This document shows positions 18,114 through 28,346 of a stretch of DNA of 64,000 bases, piece after piece (position 1 is the first letter of the stretch; each line of letters begins with the position of its first letter). The notes beneath the pieces were generated by a model. The model ran no database searches and was not told where the DNA came from. It saw nothing but the letters and a program-made list of their open reading frames with translations. Made by a program: the position numbers and the translations under genes. This DNA comes from Euglena gracilis (taxonomy: Eukaryota; Euglenida; Euglenophyceae; Euglenales), in assembly GCA_039621445.1 (NCBI GenBank), contig CP154957.1, forward strand, positions 42,317,474 to 42,381,473, written 5' to 3'.

Positions 18114-19679
18114 TCACTCATGATACTGCTCCTGGACGGCCGAGACGTTGCTCTTGCCGTCCTTGCCTTTGCCCTTGGACTTTCCTTTTCCTTGATCTCC
18201 TTTGGCTCCACCCTTCGCCTTGCCTTTTCCTTTGCCTTCATCTTGTCTTGGGGCATTCGATGTCCACTGCTCGCCTTGGTACCCACCACCTTTTCCTTTT
18301 CCTTCATTTCCTTGCCATGCACTCGATGACCACTGCTCGGCTTGGTATCCACCCTTTCCTTTTCCTTCTTCACTCGTCCATGGGCTCGATGACCACTGCT
18401 CCGGGTACCCACGTCCCCCTTGGCCTTGTCCCTTGCCTGTGGGCTCGTGCACCGGCGGCGTCGGCGGGCGTGGTTGCTGCGCTTGCTTCTCCTTCTTCGG
18501 CGGCACATTCGTCTTCTCCACCTCCTGGATGTACGGCTCCTCGGTGGTTTCGTCAACCTCCACGTCCCGCTGCCACCGTGGTAGCGGCCGCTTCTCCGGG
18601 ATCTCCTTCTCCTTCTCGGGGGCCATCTTCGCCTCCATCCGCAGCCATCTCACCATGAGGTTGTGGATGTCCTTCGCCGGTAGGTCGCACGAGTCGGCCG
18701 TCACCGTGACGATGCTGCCGCCCTCGAGCCGCTGGCGGTCGTACACGGCCTTCACCAGGGTGCGGTGCTCGTCGCCCACTGGCACCACCACGAAGCGGCG
18801 CCCCGCCTTCCGCACCGAGGCGGGGGCCACCGTGGTCTCTTGCTTGATCATCTCCTTCACCTCCTCCACCGTCGTGTCCATCGGCAGGCCCTCCAGCACG
18901 ATGGACCGGTGGTCCACCCGCTTGTCCTCCTCCTGCGCCACCTTCCGGCGCCAGGGGTGGAGGGGCATGGCCTCCACGAGGAGCTTTCCCAGCTCCTCCT
19001 CCTCCATGCCCACCTGCCTCGCCATGGACGCCATCTGCGCATAGTACTCCCTCCAGGACTTCTCGGTCAGCTTCCCGCTCGTCACCAGCTTCAGCTTCCT
19101 CATTCGCCGCCGCAGGACCTCCTTGTCCTCGCCGCCGTTCGCCAGGTCCACCTCCGCGAACAGCACGGCATATTCCACCTCTCCTTTGGTCTCGATCTCC
19201 TCGTCCAGCATCAGCACCGTGGCCTCGTCCAAAGCCGCGCGGAACATGGCGAGGCGCTGAGCTGACGTGATGGACGGCCACGCCTGCTCGAGTTCCCGAA
19301 GGAACAGGAGCCACCGCCTCCGCCACTGCGGCCAGTCCTCCGGATGCCCGGAGAACCGGCCCGGGTGGAGGCCGATGACGGAGTCCACCAGCGGCGCCGG
19401 GAGGAAGTGCAGGGCCGCTGGCTGGGCCTGCACCGGGGCGATGCGGACCTCTCGCACCGCGGACGCGCTGGCGACGGGGACGGCGGACGGCGTGGTCAGG
19501 CGGGCGATGGAGAGGGACGGCACCCCGCCCCCTCCCGCCGCGGCCTGCTTCCGGACCAGCCGGAGAGCTGGTCGGAGGGTGGACGACGGCTTCTCCTGCA
19601 CCATGGACTCCTCCTGCATGGGCTTCTCCATCTGGACCGTTCTCACCTCTGGCACTGGTTGCTGCCGGGCCACCGGCAC
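18114..19679 (-). CDS. gag: Gag capsid and Lys-Gly tail (nested element)
   Basis: This frame of about 521 codons opens with a non-ATG codon because it is the continuation of the upstream Gag frames. Capsid begins near residue 95 with LHPGRFSGHPEDWPQWRRRW and continues through LTEKSWREYYAQMASMARQ, the Ty3-type capsid pattern shared with the outer element. A basic region and three EGKGKGGYQ.EQW repeats (about residues 420-475) follow. The tail is KGKGKAKGGAKGDQGKGKSK. There is no zinc knuckle, so the Lys-Gly tail probably binds RNA. It is joined to 19643-20623 through a frameshift near 19715. Confidence 0.8.
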   Translation of the reverse strand: MPVARQQPVPEVRTVQMEKPMQEESMVQEKPSSTLRPALRLVRKQAAAGGGGVPSLSIARLTTPSAVPVASASAVREVRIAPVQAQPAALHFLPAPLVDSVIGLHPGRFSGHPEDWPQWRRRWLLFLRELEQAWPSITSAQRLAMFRAALDEATVLMLDEEIETKGEVEYAVLFAEVDLANGGEDKEVLRRRMRKLKLVTSGKLTEKSWREYYAQMASMARQVGMEEEELGKLLVEAMPLHPWRRKVAQEEDKRVDHRSIVLEGLPMDTTVEEVKEMIKQETTVAPASVRKAGRRFVVVPVGDEHRTLVKAVYDRQRLEGGSIVTVTADSCDLPAKDIHNLMVRWLRMEAKMAPEKEKEIPEKRPLPRWQRDVEVDETTEEPYIQEVEKTNVPPKKEKQAQQPRPPTPPVHEPTGKGQGQGGRGYPEQWSSSPWTSEEGKGKGGYQAEQWSSSAWQGNEGKGKGGGYQGEQWTSNAPRQDEGKGKGKAKGGAKGDQGKGKSKGKGKDGKSNVSAVQEQYHE

Positions 19680-20623
19680 CGGCTGCTGCTCGGCCGGGGT
19701 GGCGGAGCCTTGGCGGGCATGGCCGGCACCGCCTTGGCTTGGGAGGATACGATCACCTTCGAGACGATCTGGTCCAGCCGCTGCACGGCTATCACCACGG
19801 CTTGCGTCTGGACGTTCACCTTCTGCACTTCGGTCTCCACCACCCGGATCTTGTCTCCGGGGCTGTCCGCGGCGAGCCGTTGCACGGCCACGGTCAGCCC
19901 TTGGGCTTGGGCTCCCACCTTCTGGATCTCCGTCTCCACCTTCTGGATCCTCCCCACGATCAGCGGCGGCAGCTCAGCGGCCTTTGTCTCCTTGGCCGCG
20001 GCTGCCTCCACCTTGGTGGTGAGGGAGGACACCTGCGCCACCAGGAACTTGACCTGCTCCTTCAGCCAGGCGTTCTCGGCCTGCTGATACTGCAGCTGCT
20101 CCACCAGGCGCGGCGTCACCTCCACCGCCTTGCCCTGCGCCACCGCAGTCGCCTCCACCTTGGCGGTGAAGGCGGCCATCTGCACCTCGACGGCGTTGAG
20201 CTTCCCCTGCAGCTGGACGTTCTCGGCCCGCTGACGCTCCTTCTCTTGCAGCAGCTCCTGCACGGCGGCCTTGAGGTGCGCCACCTCCACCAGCTCGGCT
20301 AGTCCACTCGTCGGTACGCCGCTCTTCACCGCCATCACCGCGGCCGCGGCGTTGTCTTCCGCCTCCTTCACCTTCGCCCGGATCCTTCGCAGATCTTCGC
20401 TGAAGTCTCCGAGCGCGTCGTGGGTGTACTTCTCCACTCTTGTCATCCGCTCCTCCGCCGTGGCCACCATGGGCATGAGCTTGTGGAGTTGTGATATTCC
20501 TTGATGTAGTCTGACGATGTCGTCCTTCACCTTCACCACGTTCTCCATCAGGTCCACGTGGGCCCCTTCTTGGGCCGCCATCCTTTTCTTCAGCTCTTGT
20601 ACCGCCACTCCTTGCTCGTCCAC
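19643..20623 (-). CDS. gag: Gag coiled-coil region (nested element)
   Basis: This frame of about 326 codons is dominated by long helices with Leu/Val/Glu/Lys heptads, for example VAHLKAAVQELLQEKERQR and LVEQLQYQQAENAWLKEQV. Three repeats built on VQRL.....KI..VETEVQKV lie at residues about 210-290. It is almost certainly the middle of Gag and would drive particle assembly. It is separated from the upstream Pro-rich part by an extra A in an AAAA run near 20632 and from the capsid by a shift near 19715. Confidence 0.7.
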   Translation of the reverse strand: MDEQGVAVQELKKRMAAQEGAHVDLMENVVKVKDDIVRLHQGISQLHKLMPMVATAEERMTRVEKYTHDALGDFSEDLRRIRAKVKEAEDNAAAAVMAVKSGVPTSGLAELVEVAHLKAAVQELLQEKERQRAENVQLQGKLNAVEVQMAAFTAKVEATAVAQGKAVEVTPRLVEQLQYQQAENAWLKEQVKFLVAQVSSLTTKVEAAAAKETKAAELPPLIVGRIQKVETEIQKVGAQAQGLTVAVQRLAADSPGDKIRVVETEVQKVNVQTQAVVIAVQRLDQIVSKVIVSSQAKAVPAMPAKAPPPRPSSSRCRWPGSNQCQR

Positions 20624-20638
20624 CTTGTCCTTTTACGT

Positions 20639-21809
20639 CGGCGGCCATTTGCACGGCCGCCCAGCTGTCCCACATCTCCTTCGCCTTGGAGCCGATGAAG
20701 TCGACGGTGTTGCAGAGGCGGTCCATCCGCGTCTGCAACGCAGCGTATGCAGCCTCCCACTCGGGGGGGCCCTGCATGGTCTCGTCCGGCTTCTCCTCGG
20801 TGTCGTACATCTCGCTCTGGTCTGCGCCCGCCAGCCACTCCTCGTCGTCATCACGAGGACCTTCTCCCCGGCGTTGTTGATCACTTTCACCTTCTCCTTC
20901 ACCCTCGTCATCTCCTTCGTCATCGGAGAGGCCCAGCCGCGGCACCTTGTGCGGCCGGACCGAGGATGGGGGGGTGCGGAAGTGCGGGTGCACGGCGGTG
21001 GTGCTCGGGTGTTCGCTGGGGGACCGGTAGGGAGGCGGCACTCCCACCGGTGCGGCGATGGCTGCTTGGCTGGACGACGACGCCATCTGCGACGGCGAGG
21101 GCCCTGCCACCGGCACGGGTGGCAGAGCAGACTGCAGGGACGGATGCACAGATGGGATCAGGCCAGCCACGGGGACGGGGATCCCGTCTCGGCCCTCGGA
21201 CTCGCCAGGGCCCAACTCGTGGGCGGGGTGATATGTGATGGCCCGCCTGCCCTCATCAGGGCCCCTCGGTGGCCCGGGGCTGGGCACGGGCACCGGCAGG
21301 CCTGCGAAGGCCCGCTCACTCTGCAGCTCCGGGACGCCCCACAGGTGGGGCACCTCGGACGGGAACGGGAACGGGAAGGGCAGGGAAGGGATCAGCTGGG
21401 GGAAGGGTGGGGTCCCGGGGAAAAGCTGAGAGGGTGGGGCCCCGGGTGGTAGCCAGGGGGTCGGGTCCCAGCTCTGGGGCTGGGCTGATTTCGGGAACAG
21501 GAGGGGGACTTGGGACGAGTCTCGAGGGCTATCGACTAGGGACTCGGATTGGAGGGGGATGAGTGGGAGTTGGGGTGGGGCTGGGAGCGCAGGAAACGGG
21601 GATTGTGGGGATGGGAGTGGGGATGGGGCAGGGGATCGGGGGTATCTTTTCGGGGTGTTTTCTTGCGCTTCCCGAGGGCTATCGGAAAGACTTGCGGTGG
21701 GGGCTACCACTTCAGAGTCCGCCGCAAAGGTTGGCATCCTGTCTGTGTCCCGGTGGGCCGTAGCCTCTTCGTGTGTGGAAAATTCTGGGGAGGTGTGCAC
21801 GCTTTGCAT
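20639..21809 (-). CDS. gag: Gag N-terminal Pro-rich region (nested element)
   Basis: It starts with an ATG at 21809, about 57 bases after the primer site, which suits translation of the genomic RNA. The first about 250 residues are Pro/Ser-rich and disordered in appearance. An acidic stretch (SDDEGDDEGEGEGESDQ) then leads into a helical region with WEAAYAALQTRMDRLCNTV and WDSWAAVQMAADV. The frame then runs on in a non-meaningful register to 19974, while the coiled coil continues in the +1 frame from about 20632. Confidence 0.7.
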
Positions 21810-21866
21810 TTCAAAAAGAAGGCACTTGAGAAAATGGCCTTCAATGGAAAACGTAGAACGAACAAG

Positions 21867-21878
21867 CCTCTGCTACCA
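21867..21878 (-). promoter_or_regulatory. Primer binding site, initiator tRNA-Met-like (nested element)
   Basis: On the minus strand tggtagcagagg lies next to the 5' LTR, sharing its first base with the LTR end. It equals the complement of the conserved initiator tRNA-Met 3' end. Confidence 0.85.
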
Positions 21879-22480
21879 GTTTTCCCCTCTCGCCGGTTCG
21901 GTGACCGTGCGCGGAATGGGCTCCCCGGCAGGCCGAGTGGGGGAAAACAGTCACCCGGCGCTCCGGTAAAAATAGGCACACGCGCCCCAAAAATTCCTTT
22001 TTTTGTGTCTTTCGGTCCCTGAATTCAGCCAGAACCTGGGTTCCGGCAGCCAAATAATTCAAAAATTGGGGGGGGGCGGTATTTTTGGCCAACTCCTTGG
22101 GGGTGCCTCTGAAGCAGTAGGGGGGGGGAGGAAAAGCCTGGATTGAATTTAAAAAAGGGTAGCGGGGGGGGCGGAAGAACACCTTCACCTTGCTTCCCAG
22201 CGCCGGTTGCCCTTCTTTTTTGAATTTGTATTGCTGCCTTGGGTTCCCCTTTTGCTTGGCCTTCCGGATTGTCTTTTTTGAATTTCTTGGACAATTGTTT
22301 TGTTGAACTCAGGTTGATATTTTGATTCTTCTTGATTCAGCATGCACAATTCTTTGAATGAAACATTTGGAAGAGAGAACCTGGGGGGGGGAAAGTACAT
22401 AGGTAAAAAAAGTAGCGGAATGGGGCAGAATATTCGCTAATTCCAGTGCGCAGGCGCCAGGCCGCCTCCCGCCGCCCACA
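21878..22480 (-). repeat. 5' LTR of nested element (603 bp)
   Basis: This is the partner of 8697-9302, followed on the plus strand by the duplicated caag and then by outer-element sequence that continues into the methyltransferase. Few differences from its partner suggest a younger insertion than the outer element. Confidence 0.9.
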
Positions 22481-22486
22481 CAAGGT

Positions 22487-23317
22487 GTGTCCAGTGTGTC
22501 GGGTGCGTGCGTGCGTGACGTGCAAATCTGTGACTCGGCCCAAATCTGTAAAAAACCAGACCTCATAAGAGGTCGTGCACAGCCTTCCGTAAAGAAAAGA
22601 GCTTTAGACCTTTTTTGCGGTAAGGGCTCGGTTGGGGATTGCTTAAGAGAGCAGGGCTTTAAGGTGATTTCAGTGGACATAAAACCCAGATTTAACCCAA
22701 CCCACTGTGCGAATATTTTGGAGTGGAGATATTGGAGGTATCCCCCCGGATATTTTCAGATCATCGCTGCGGGGGTGCCCTGTACAGAATATAGCTTGGC
22801 CAAAACGTTGGGAGTCAGAAATTTGGAGGGGGCAGATCGGCTGGTCAAAACAACGTTGAATATTGTCGAATATTTCAATCCAAAATTGTGGTGGATTGAA
22901 AATCCCCGTCATGGACTTTTGCGGAAAAGACCCTTTGTTCAACATCTGACTTTTGTCGATGTTGACTATTGTCAGTTTTCAGTTTGGGGATATCAAAAAC
23001 CCACCCGAATCTTGGGGAGTGAAATTCTGAGCAAGTTACAAAACAAACTTTGTGATGGCCAGACCTGCCCTAATTTGATTCCTTGGGGGAGGAGTTACCG
23101 TGAAAAGTTGGGAGGGTATGGAATGACAGTTGGTACCCCCAAAAAAATGGATGATGCCCAAACAATTGGTGGAGTGTTTGTTAACCGTGTTGGAACAAAA
23201 AAGGGGGACGAAAACTCGGGGAGGAGCAAAGAAATTTGGGGAGGACAGACAACTTCTGTTGAAAACCCAGATTCGGTTGACCAATGGGGAGGAGAAAACA
23301 GTCCGAATTTTGATTGA
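22487..23317 (+). CDS. C5-cytosine DNA methyltransferase domain (outer element)
   Basis: The frame begins next to the nested element's end, with GTG as first possible start and no ATG, as expected for an internal part of pol. It contains KRALDLFCGKGSVGDCL (motif I, 22602-22640), VISVDIKPRF (motif II), IAAGVPCTEYSLAK (motif IV with the Pro-Cys nucleophile, about 22770-22800), FNPKLWWIENPRHGLL (motif VI, about 22880-22920) and FSVWGYQKPTRIL (about 22980-23012). The counterpart in the nested element is clearly homologous but strongly diverged. The frame is open through the whole domain, unlike most of this element. It ends before the protease, which lies in another frame. Confidence 0.87.
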   Translation: MSSVSGACVRDVQICDSAQICKKPDLIRGRAQPSVKKRALDLFCGKGSVGDCLREQGFKVISVDIKPRFNPTHCANILEWRYWRYPPGYFQIIAAGVPCTEYSLAKTLGVRNLEGADRLVKTTLNIVEYFNPKLWWIENPRHGLLRKRPFVQHLTFVDVDYCQFSVWGYQKPTRILGSEILSKLQNKLCDGQTCPNLIPWGRSYREKLGGYGMTVGTPKKMDDAQTIGGVFVNRVGTKKGDENSGRSKEIWGGQTTSVENPDSVDQWGGENSPNFD

Positions 23318-24145
23318 CACGGGGGCTGAGGCAAACCTCATTCGACAAGGGTTGAAAGGGGACCACCTAATGTATCCTGCTAAGGACCCGTTAAGGTTTG
23401 AAACTGCCAATGGGCAAACTTTGGCGGGGGGAGCAGATTTGCTAAGGTGAAAATGATCCTTCAACAAAATTGGAATGAGGAAAGGGAACCTGGGTGTGTG
23501 GAATATGAAATTGAATTTTATGAGGCAAACATCAAAGTTGATGCCATTCTTTCTTATCCATGGTTGGCAGAAGCAAAACTGGGAATTTTTCCACACCACA
23601 AGGCATTGGTGAAAGACAGCCCCGACCTGATTTTTTTGCGGGGTGTTGAAAGACAGAGGGGTCCACAAAAATTCAGGGATGGCACAAATTTTTCAGTGGA
23701 CAATGTGACTGTGGCGAACGGGTCTTCGTTTCAATTGCAAAAAATTGGTTTTTGTTTGCACTTGGAAGGGTTGGACCAGGAATTGCAATTTTTGAGAGAT
23801 GAGGACCTAGGGGCCACAAATTTGGAGGGGAGTGACCCCCCAGTGCAAGTTATCAACCGAATGATAATTGCAAGGGAGGCCGAGGACAAAAAAGAGGAGG
23901 AACGGGTAGTCAAGTTGAGGGAACAAGTTTTGGAAGATTACCGGGGGACAGTATTTCGGTCATCGCCATTTCCAGACTGGCTCGACAAAAAATACATTGA
24001 GCCAGCCACAGCCAAAAGTTCTGAATGGCTGTCCCAGACTTTTCCAGTTCCAAAAAATCCAAGGATTTCCTTGGAGGGGGGTGGTGGACCTCAGGGGCCC
24101 AAACAGCCAAACAAGGCGATGCAACTACTCCCTACCAAAAATTGA
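23130..24145 (+). pseudogene. pol: Aspartic protease and linker (outer element)
   Basis: Frame 23130-23450 has TVRILIDTGAEANLIRQGL, the D-T-G active site of a retroviral-type protease. Frame 23447-24145 continues with IKVDAILSYPWLAEAKLGIF, the second conserved strand. A frameshift at about 23448 breaks it in between. The order after the methyltransferase matches the nested element (LIDTGAQTSLI and LGYPWL). Downstream linker sequence leads into RT. Confidence 0.75.
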
Positions 24146-24761
24146 AGACATTTTGGTCAAACATGGTGCAAACCAAATGTTTTCGATCATCGATTTAAAG
24201 CAAGCTTTTCACCAACAACCCCTACACCCAGAAAGTCGACCCATAACGTGTTGTGACACCCCCAAAGGGATTTTTCACTGGAGGGTGAACGTAATGGGTT
24301 TGACAAATGCCCCCCAACAATTTCAGCAAATGATCGATGACGGTTTGACACCAGTAAGGGATATCGCCACAGGGTACATAGACGACATACTGGTGGGGAC
24401 AACGGTCGGGGAAGGGGGGGACCTGGTGGGGGCACACAAAAAAGATTTAAGAAGGGTGTTGGAAGTGCTCAAAACAGAACTTTTGGTGGCTGATGAATTC
24501 AAAGCCAAACTTTTTGTGGAGGAGGTCGAATTTTGTGGACAAATTTTAGGAAGTGGGACTAGGAGGCCAGCACCGGGTAAGTTACGAGCGATCGAAAAGT
24601 GGGAGGTTCCAAAAACAATTACAGGTTTAAGAGCCTTTTTGGGATTCACAAATTATTACAATGCATACATTCACATGTATGCGGAAGTAGCAGCCCGGTT
24701 GCAAGACAAATTGAAAGTCCCCAGGGAGGTGGGAAAGAAAGGAAGTCGAAAACCTGTGTAA
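23997..24761 (+). pseudogene. pol: Reverse transcriptase (outer element)
   Basis: This frame of about 254 codons holds MFSIIDLKQAFHQQPLHP (first catalytic Asp), GIFHWRVNVMGLTNAPQQF, the catalytic ATGYIDDILVG, and thumb/connection KLRAIEKWEVPKTITGLRAF. It corresponds residue by residue to the nested element's RT. The fingers are split across the frame change near 24100, and a TAA at about 24759 (after SRKPV) separates it from RNase H, where sequence continues directly in frame as FDGEDLKSF. Confidence 0.85.
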
Positions 24762-25294
24762 TTTGATGGGGAGGATTTAAAGTCTTTTGAGGTGCTGAAA
24801 AAAAGGTTGTGTTCGGGCCTAATGTTGCAACGGGTAGACCCAGATAAACCCTTTGTGCTAAGGGTTGATGCCAGTGGGTACGCCGTGGGGGCAACGTTAG
24901 AGCAAATGAAGGAGGGGGGAGGAAGACCCACAGCCCAGGATGTGATTGAGAAAAAAAGTGTGCCAGTGGCTTTTATGTCTCGAAAGTTGACCGAGGAGCA
25001 ATGAAAATGGACCCCCAGGGAGTTGGAGACGTACGCCATAATTTGGCACTACAAAAATGGGAGAGTTGGATTGGATTGCAACCCGTTTTGGTTTTAACCG
25101 ACCACCAAAGTTTGGAGTCTTGGACAAGGGAAGTCCTAGACACCCCCAGTGGTCCGGTTGGGAGGAGGGAGAAGTGGCACCAAATTTTCTCCAAGTATAA
25201 TTTGACGGTGGGATATATCCCGGGGAAAGAAAATACCACAGCCGATATCCTTAGTCGGTGGGAATACCCAGCTTCACAGGCCCTAAGGATATAA
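24759..25294 (+). pseudogene. pol: RNase H (outer element)
   Basis: LRVDASGYAVGATLEQ with the first catalytic Asp, KKSVPVAFMSRKLTEEQ, then after a short deletion/frameshift near 25004, LVLTDHQSLESW and YIPGKENTTADILSRW. All are standard Ty3 RNase H motifs. The segment around the second catalytic Glu (ETYAV in the nested element) is damaged here. Confidence 0.8.
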
Positions 25295-26002
25295 GTAAGC
25301 ATGGGTCAGCCGAAGACAAGGATGAAATGGAAAATTTTATCCGGGAGGAAAAAGAAGAGGAAAAACAGTGTTTGGAGATAAGAATCAAAAACCAGCCCAA
25401 TTTACGTAATGCCTGGATACGGGGGGTGACAACCCGTAGTGGCAAAAACGTAACACCTGAGGAGGAAAAAAGAGAGTGCACAAGGAGGGGAATCGAGGGT
25501 GGGGTAGACCCAGGAGGAAAAGACACCCCTGTGGACACCCACTCACAAGGGCCCAGGAAAAAAAAGAAACGAGTTCATTTTTGGGATGAGAAAGTGGGGG
25601 GAAGACAACCGAAGTTCGAGGGGGGACACTCGTATGGAAGTGGGGGACGCCCTGCCAAGTACGACCCCTAAGGATATTAAGCCCGTATGGGAGCGTGATT
25701 GGGGGGAAGAATATTCCCGATGCCCTATGTGGAAAGAAAAATGGGTAGCTACCAAAGGCGATTCAATTTGGCCAAAGGGCTTCAAAGTGCTAAATGGCCA
25801 ATTTTTTTTCGAAGAAACGTTGTGTGTGCCTGAAAGTTTTCAACACTTAGTGATTCAAGAAAATCACGAGTTTTTGGGGAACGTTGGCCCTGAAAAAGTT
25901 CGGAAACACATGGCAATGCGTTTTGTTTGGGCTGAAGAAAAGGCTGCAAAACAACTCAACCAAAATTGCAGCAAAATTGTTCCACATGCCAAGCGAGTGT
26001 GA
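25258..26002 (+). pseudogene. pol: Linker and integrase zinc-binding domain (outer element)
   Basis: After an acidic/basic linker (to about 25670), the frame 25586-26002 encodes ERDWGEEYSRCPMWKEKW, equivalent to the MDWSKAYAVCPRWKPVW of the nested element, and the start of the zinc-binding domain. The Cys pair continues at 25966 as CSTCQASV after a frameshift. The first zinc-ligand His region reads LVIQENHEFLGNVG, so one of the two His ligands appears lost. Confidence 0.65.
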
Positions 26003-26844
26003 GGGGGGAGAGTTTGAAAGGACCGATCGGGTCCACACCCATACCCCCTGCACTAATGACAAGTGTTGCCATCGATTTGTTTCGAATGCCAAGGGTTTTA
26101 CAAGACGGGGGGGAGTATGACACCCTAGCCCTTCGTGTGGATAGGCATTCGGGATGGATTGTGTGGGTTGCATGCAAGGACAAGGGATTAACCGGTGCCA
26201 AGTTGGCTCAGGAAATGGTGAAAAATCAGTGGAGGCCTTTTGGGGTTCCCTCTGTCATCTCAAGTGACCAAGGGAGCCATTTCACAAGCACTTGGTGGAA
26301 AAACATGTGTGCACTTTTGGGGATTAGGCAAGCATATTCCCAAGCATACCACCACCGAGCAAACGGGAGGGTTGAGAGAGCCGGACAACAGGAAATGGAG
26401 GTGTTGAGGAAATTGTATGTGGAGGAAAACATTAATTGGGTTGAGGCTTTACCCCAAGTTTTGGACCGAATTCATGACGTAAAGGGGGAAAGCGGATTGA
26501 ACCCATTTGAAATTTTGCATGGAAGGGAACAACCATTGGCAGAGGTACCCTACCATCCACCCAAAGAATGTGAGGATTCGGTGGAGTTTTTCCGAAGGAT
26601 GCAAGACATTGATGGGAGGGTGGCTAGGATACTCAACAAAAAGCATGAGGAGGAGGTGGCAAGGATAAATAAGGGGAGGAGAGAAATGGAACCCCTAAAG
26701 TTGGGGACGACGGTTTGGTTTAGGAGCCCCGAGGGGTCGGGTGAGAAGCTTGACTCTGGGTGGGTGGGACCTGGGGTCGTGAAGGGTAGAGAAGGGGAAC
26801 GGAGTTATGTAATTGAGATCTGGGGTGGAGACAAAAGCTCATAG
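25966..26844 (+). pseudogene. pol: Integrase core and C-terminal domain (outer element)
   Basis: An uninterrupted frame of about 292 codons contains VAIDLFRMP (D), VISSDQGSHFTS (D) and HHRANGRVERAGQQEMEVL (E), so the DDE triad that joins retroelement DNA to the genome is complete. GTTVWFRSPEGSGEKLDSGW is the beta-barrel that follows. It aligns along its length with the nested element's integrase. It ends at a TAG (about 26842), where the frame shifts to the chromodomain. Confidence 0.85.
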
Positions 26845-27133
26845 GAGTTTTTTGAAGGAGTATCGGGAACCCCAAATTGAAGGGAAAGGGGTGCCTCTTT
26901 TTTATTATAAACGAACTGAAAAAGAAGAAGAGGCATTACCTGATGAGTGGAAGGTGGAAAAAATTCTAAAGCACCGAGAAGGAAAAGATGGAAAGTGGGA
27001 ATTTTTGTCCAAGTGGGTTGGATATGAGGACGGGGAGGAAACCTGGGAACCATCTGGAAATTTCATTCACAGATTCAGTGGGGAGTTTGTAAAATATTGC
27101 CATGAGAAAAAAGGACATAATCTCCGAACTTAA
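26813..27133 (+). pseudogene. pol: Chromodomain at the end of Pol (outer element)
   Basis: DEWKVEKILKHREGKDGKWEF followed by LSKWVGYEDGEETWEPSGNF has the aromatic cage pattern of a chromodomain (W/Y at three positions, TWEP ending). In chromoviruses it targets integration to marked chromatin. The equivalent in the nested element is near 12430. It is separated from integrase by one frameshift. Stop at 27131-27133. Confidence 0.8.
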
Positions 27134-27590
27134 AATTGACGGTGGGCCGTAGGCTCTAAGGTGAGCCATAAGGCCCTGTCTAAAGCTCTACGGTGAGCCT
27201 AATGGGAAGGCAAAGTTCTGTTTTTAAAATTCAAAAACCGGATTTGCACGTCCGTGTGGGTGTGAGTGCACGCACACACGCATGAGCGTGTAAATGAGAG
27301 AATGTACAAATGCAAGAAACTGCCAAGGAGAATGGAGAAAGGTAGAAAAAGACCCCGCAAGGGGGCCAGGAGTGCGAAGGGGCACCACAGTATATTCGCT
27401 GCCCATTTGCTACATTTGCCCTCCGCTGTCCCTCTTACCTTCCCTTCCTCTTCCCTCCCCATCGTTGCCGTCACGTCTCCCTCGCATGCACACATGGCGG
27501 TGTTGTTAGGATTTGTGGAAAAGGATTATTTTTCAGATTGATTCTTTGAGATGATGGATTACATTGTGGTTGGGAGTCCATGGTCACATT
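27134..27590. other. 3' spacer of outer element without a recognisable gene
   Basis: It begins with two short repeats of a ctc-ta-ggtgagcc motif (27155-27200), then mixed sequence with a ctccc-rich stretch near 27440. Small open frames exist on both strands but show no domain. Confidence 0.5.
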
Positions 27591-27594
27591 ATGA

Positions 27595-28070
27595 GCCCCC
27601 CCTTCGGTTTGACAAAAATCCCACCGGCCCGAGGAGGGGGAGGCGTTTGATTTTTGACAAAAAAAACCCCCGGCCCGAGGAGGGGGGGGGTTTGATTTTT
27701 GACAAAAATACCCCGGCCCGAGGAGGGGGGGGGCGTTTGATTTTTTGACAAAAATCCCCCGGCCCGAGGGGGGGGGGGGCGTTTGATTTTTTGACAGAAA
27801 TCCTCCCTGCCCGAGGAGGGGGGGGGCGTTTGGTTTTTTGACAAAAAACCCCCGGCCCGAGGAGGGGGGGGGGCGTTTGATTTTTTGAAAAAAAAACCCC
27901 CGGCCCGAGGAGGGGGGGGGGCGCTTGATTTTTAAAAAAAAAATCCTCCCGGCCCGAGGAGGGGGGGGGGCTTGACGAATTTGAACCAAAAATCCCCCCG
28001 ACCCGAGGGGGGGGGGGCGCCAACCAAATTTTTACCAAAACTCCCCCGACCCGTTGGAAAGGAGGGGGGC
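27595..28070 (+). repeat. Tandem repeats of about 50-60 bp (cccggcccgaggaggggggg units)
   Basis: About nine units, each with cccggcccgagg followed by a G-run, cgtttgatttttgac and an A-run. Run lengths vary between units. They lie in the outer element's 3' spacer, as the G-run tract does in the nested element. Confidence 0.85.
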
Positions 28071-28337
28071 AGATCTTGGTGAAGACCCTCATACCACCCG
28101 TGAGAAGCGGGGGGGGGGGGCAGCCAAATATTCATTGGTTGGTGAACCGAGTCTTTCCCAAAGTTTTGAAGGCACTTGAAAGCCATAGTCCCTGAATTTT
28201 GTTTCCCGTTTGGTTCGTTCAAGGGAGCATGTGTGGGACATAGGCTTTGGGTGAAGGAGTGCCGATTGGAGGAGTTCCCCCCTCTTTGTTGAGGAAGGGG
28301 GGGGGGGCGAGATTTTGCTGTCCGACTAAGGTCGCAA

Positions 28338-28346
28338 GGGAGGGGG
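28338..28346 (+). promoter_or_regulatory. Polypurine tract (outer element)
   Basis: gggaggggg immediately precedes the 3' LTR (tgtcggccgcc). Confidence 0.75.

Larger units (their letters stand above)
8697..22480 (-). mobile_element. Nested Ty3/gypsy-like chromodomain retrotransposon with cytosine methyltransferase
   Basis: The 13.8-kb element lies in minus orientation inside the outer element, between its gag and methyltransferase. The 5' LTR is at 21878-22480 and the 3' LTR at 8697-9302. In its own direction the order is primer site (21867-21878), Gag (21809-18114), C5-cytosine methyltransferase (about 17610-16900), protease, RT, RNase H, integrase and chromodomain (about 16900-11393), a Pro-rich third frame (11305-9416), polypurine tract and LTR. 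Pol domains lie in one uninterrupted frame, so it is much better preserved than its host element. Confidence 0.92.
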
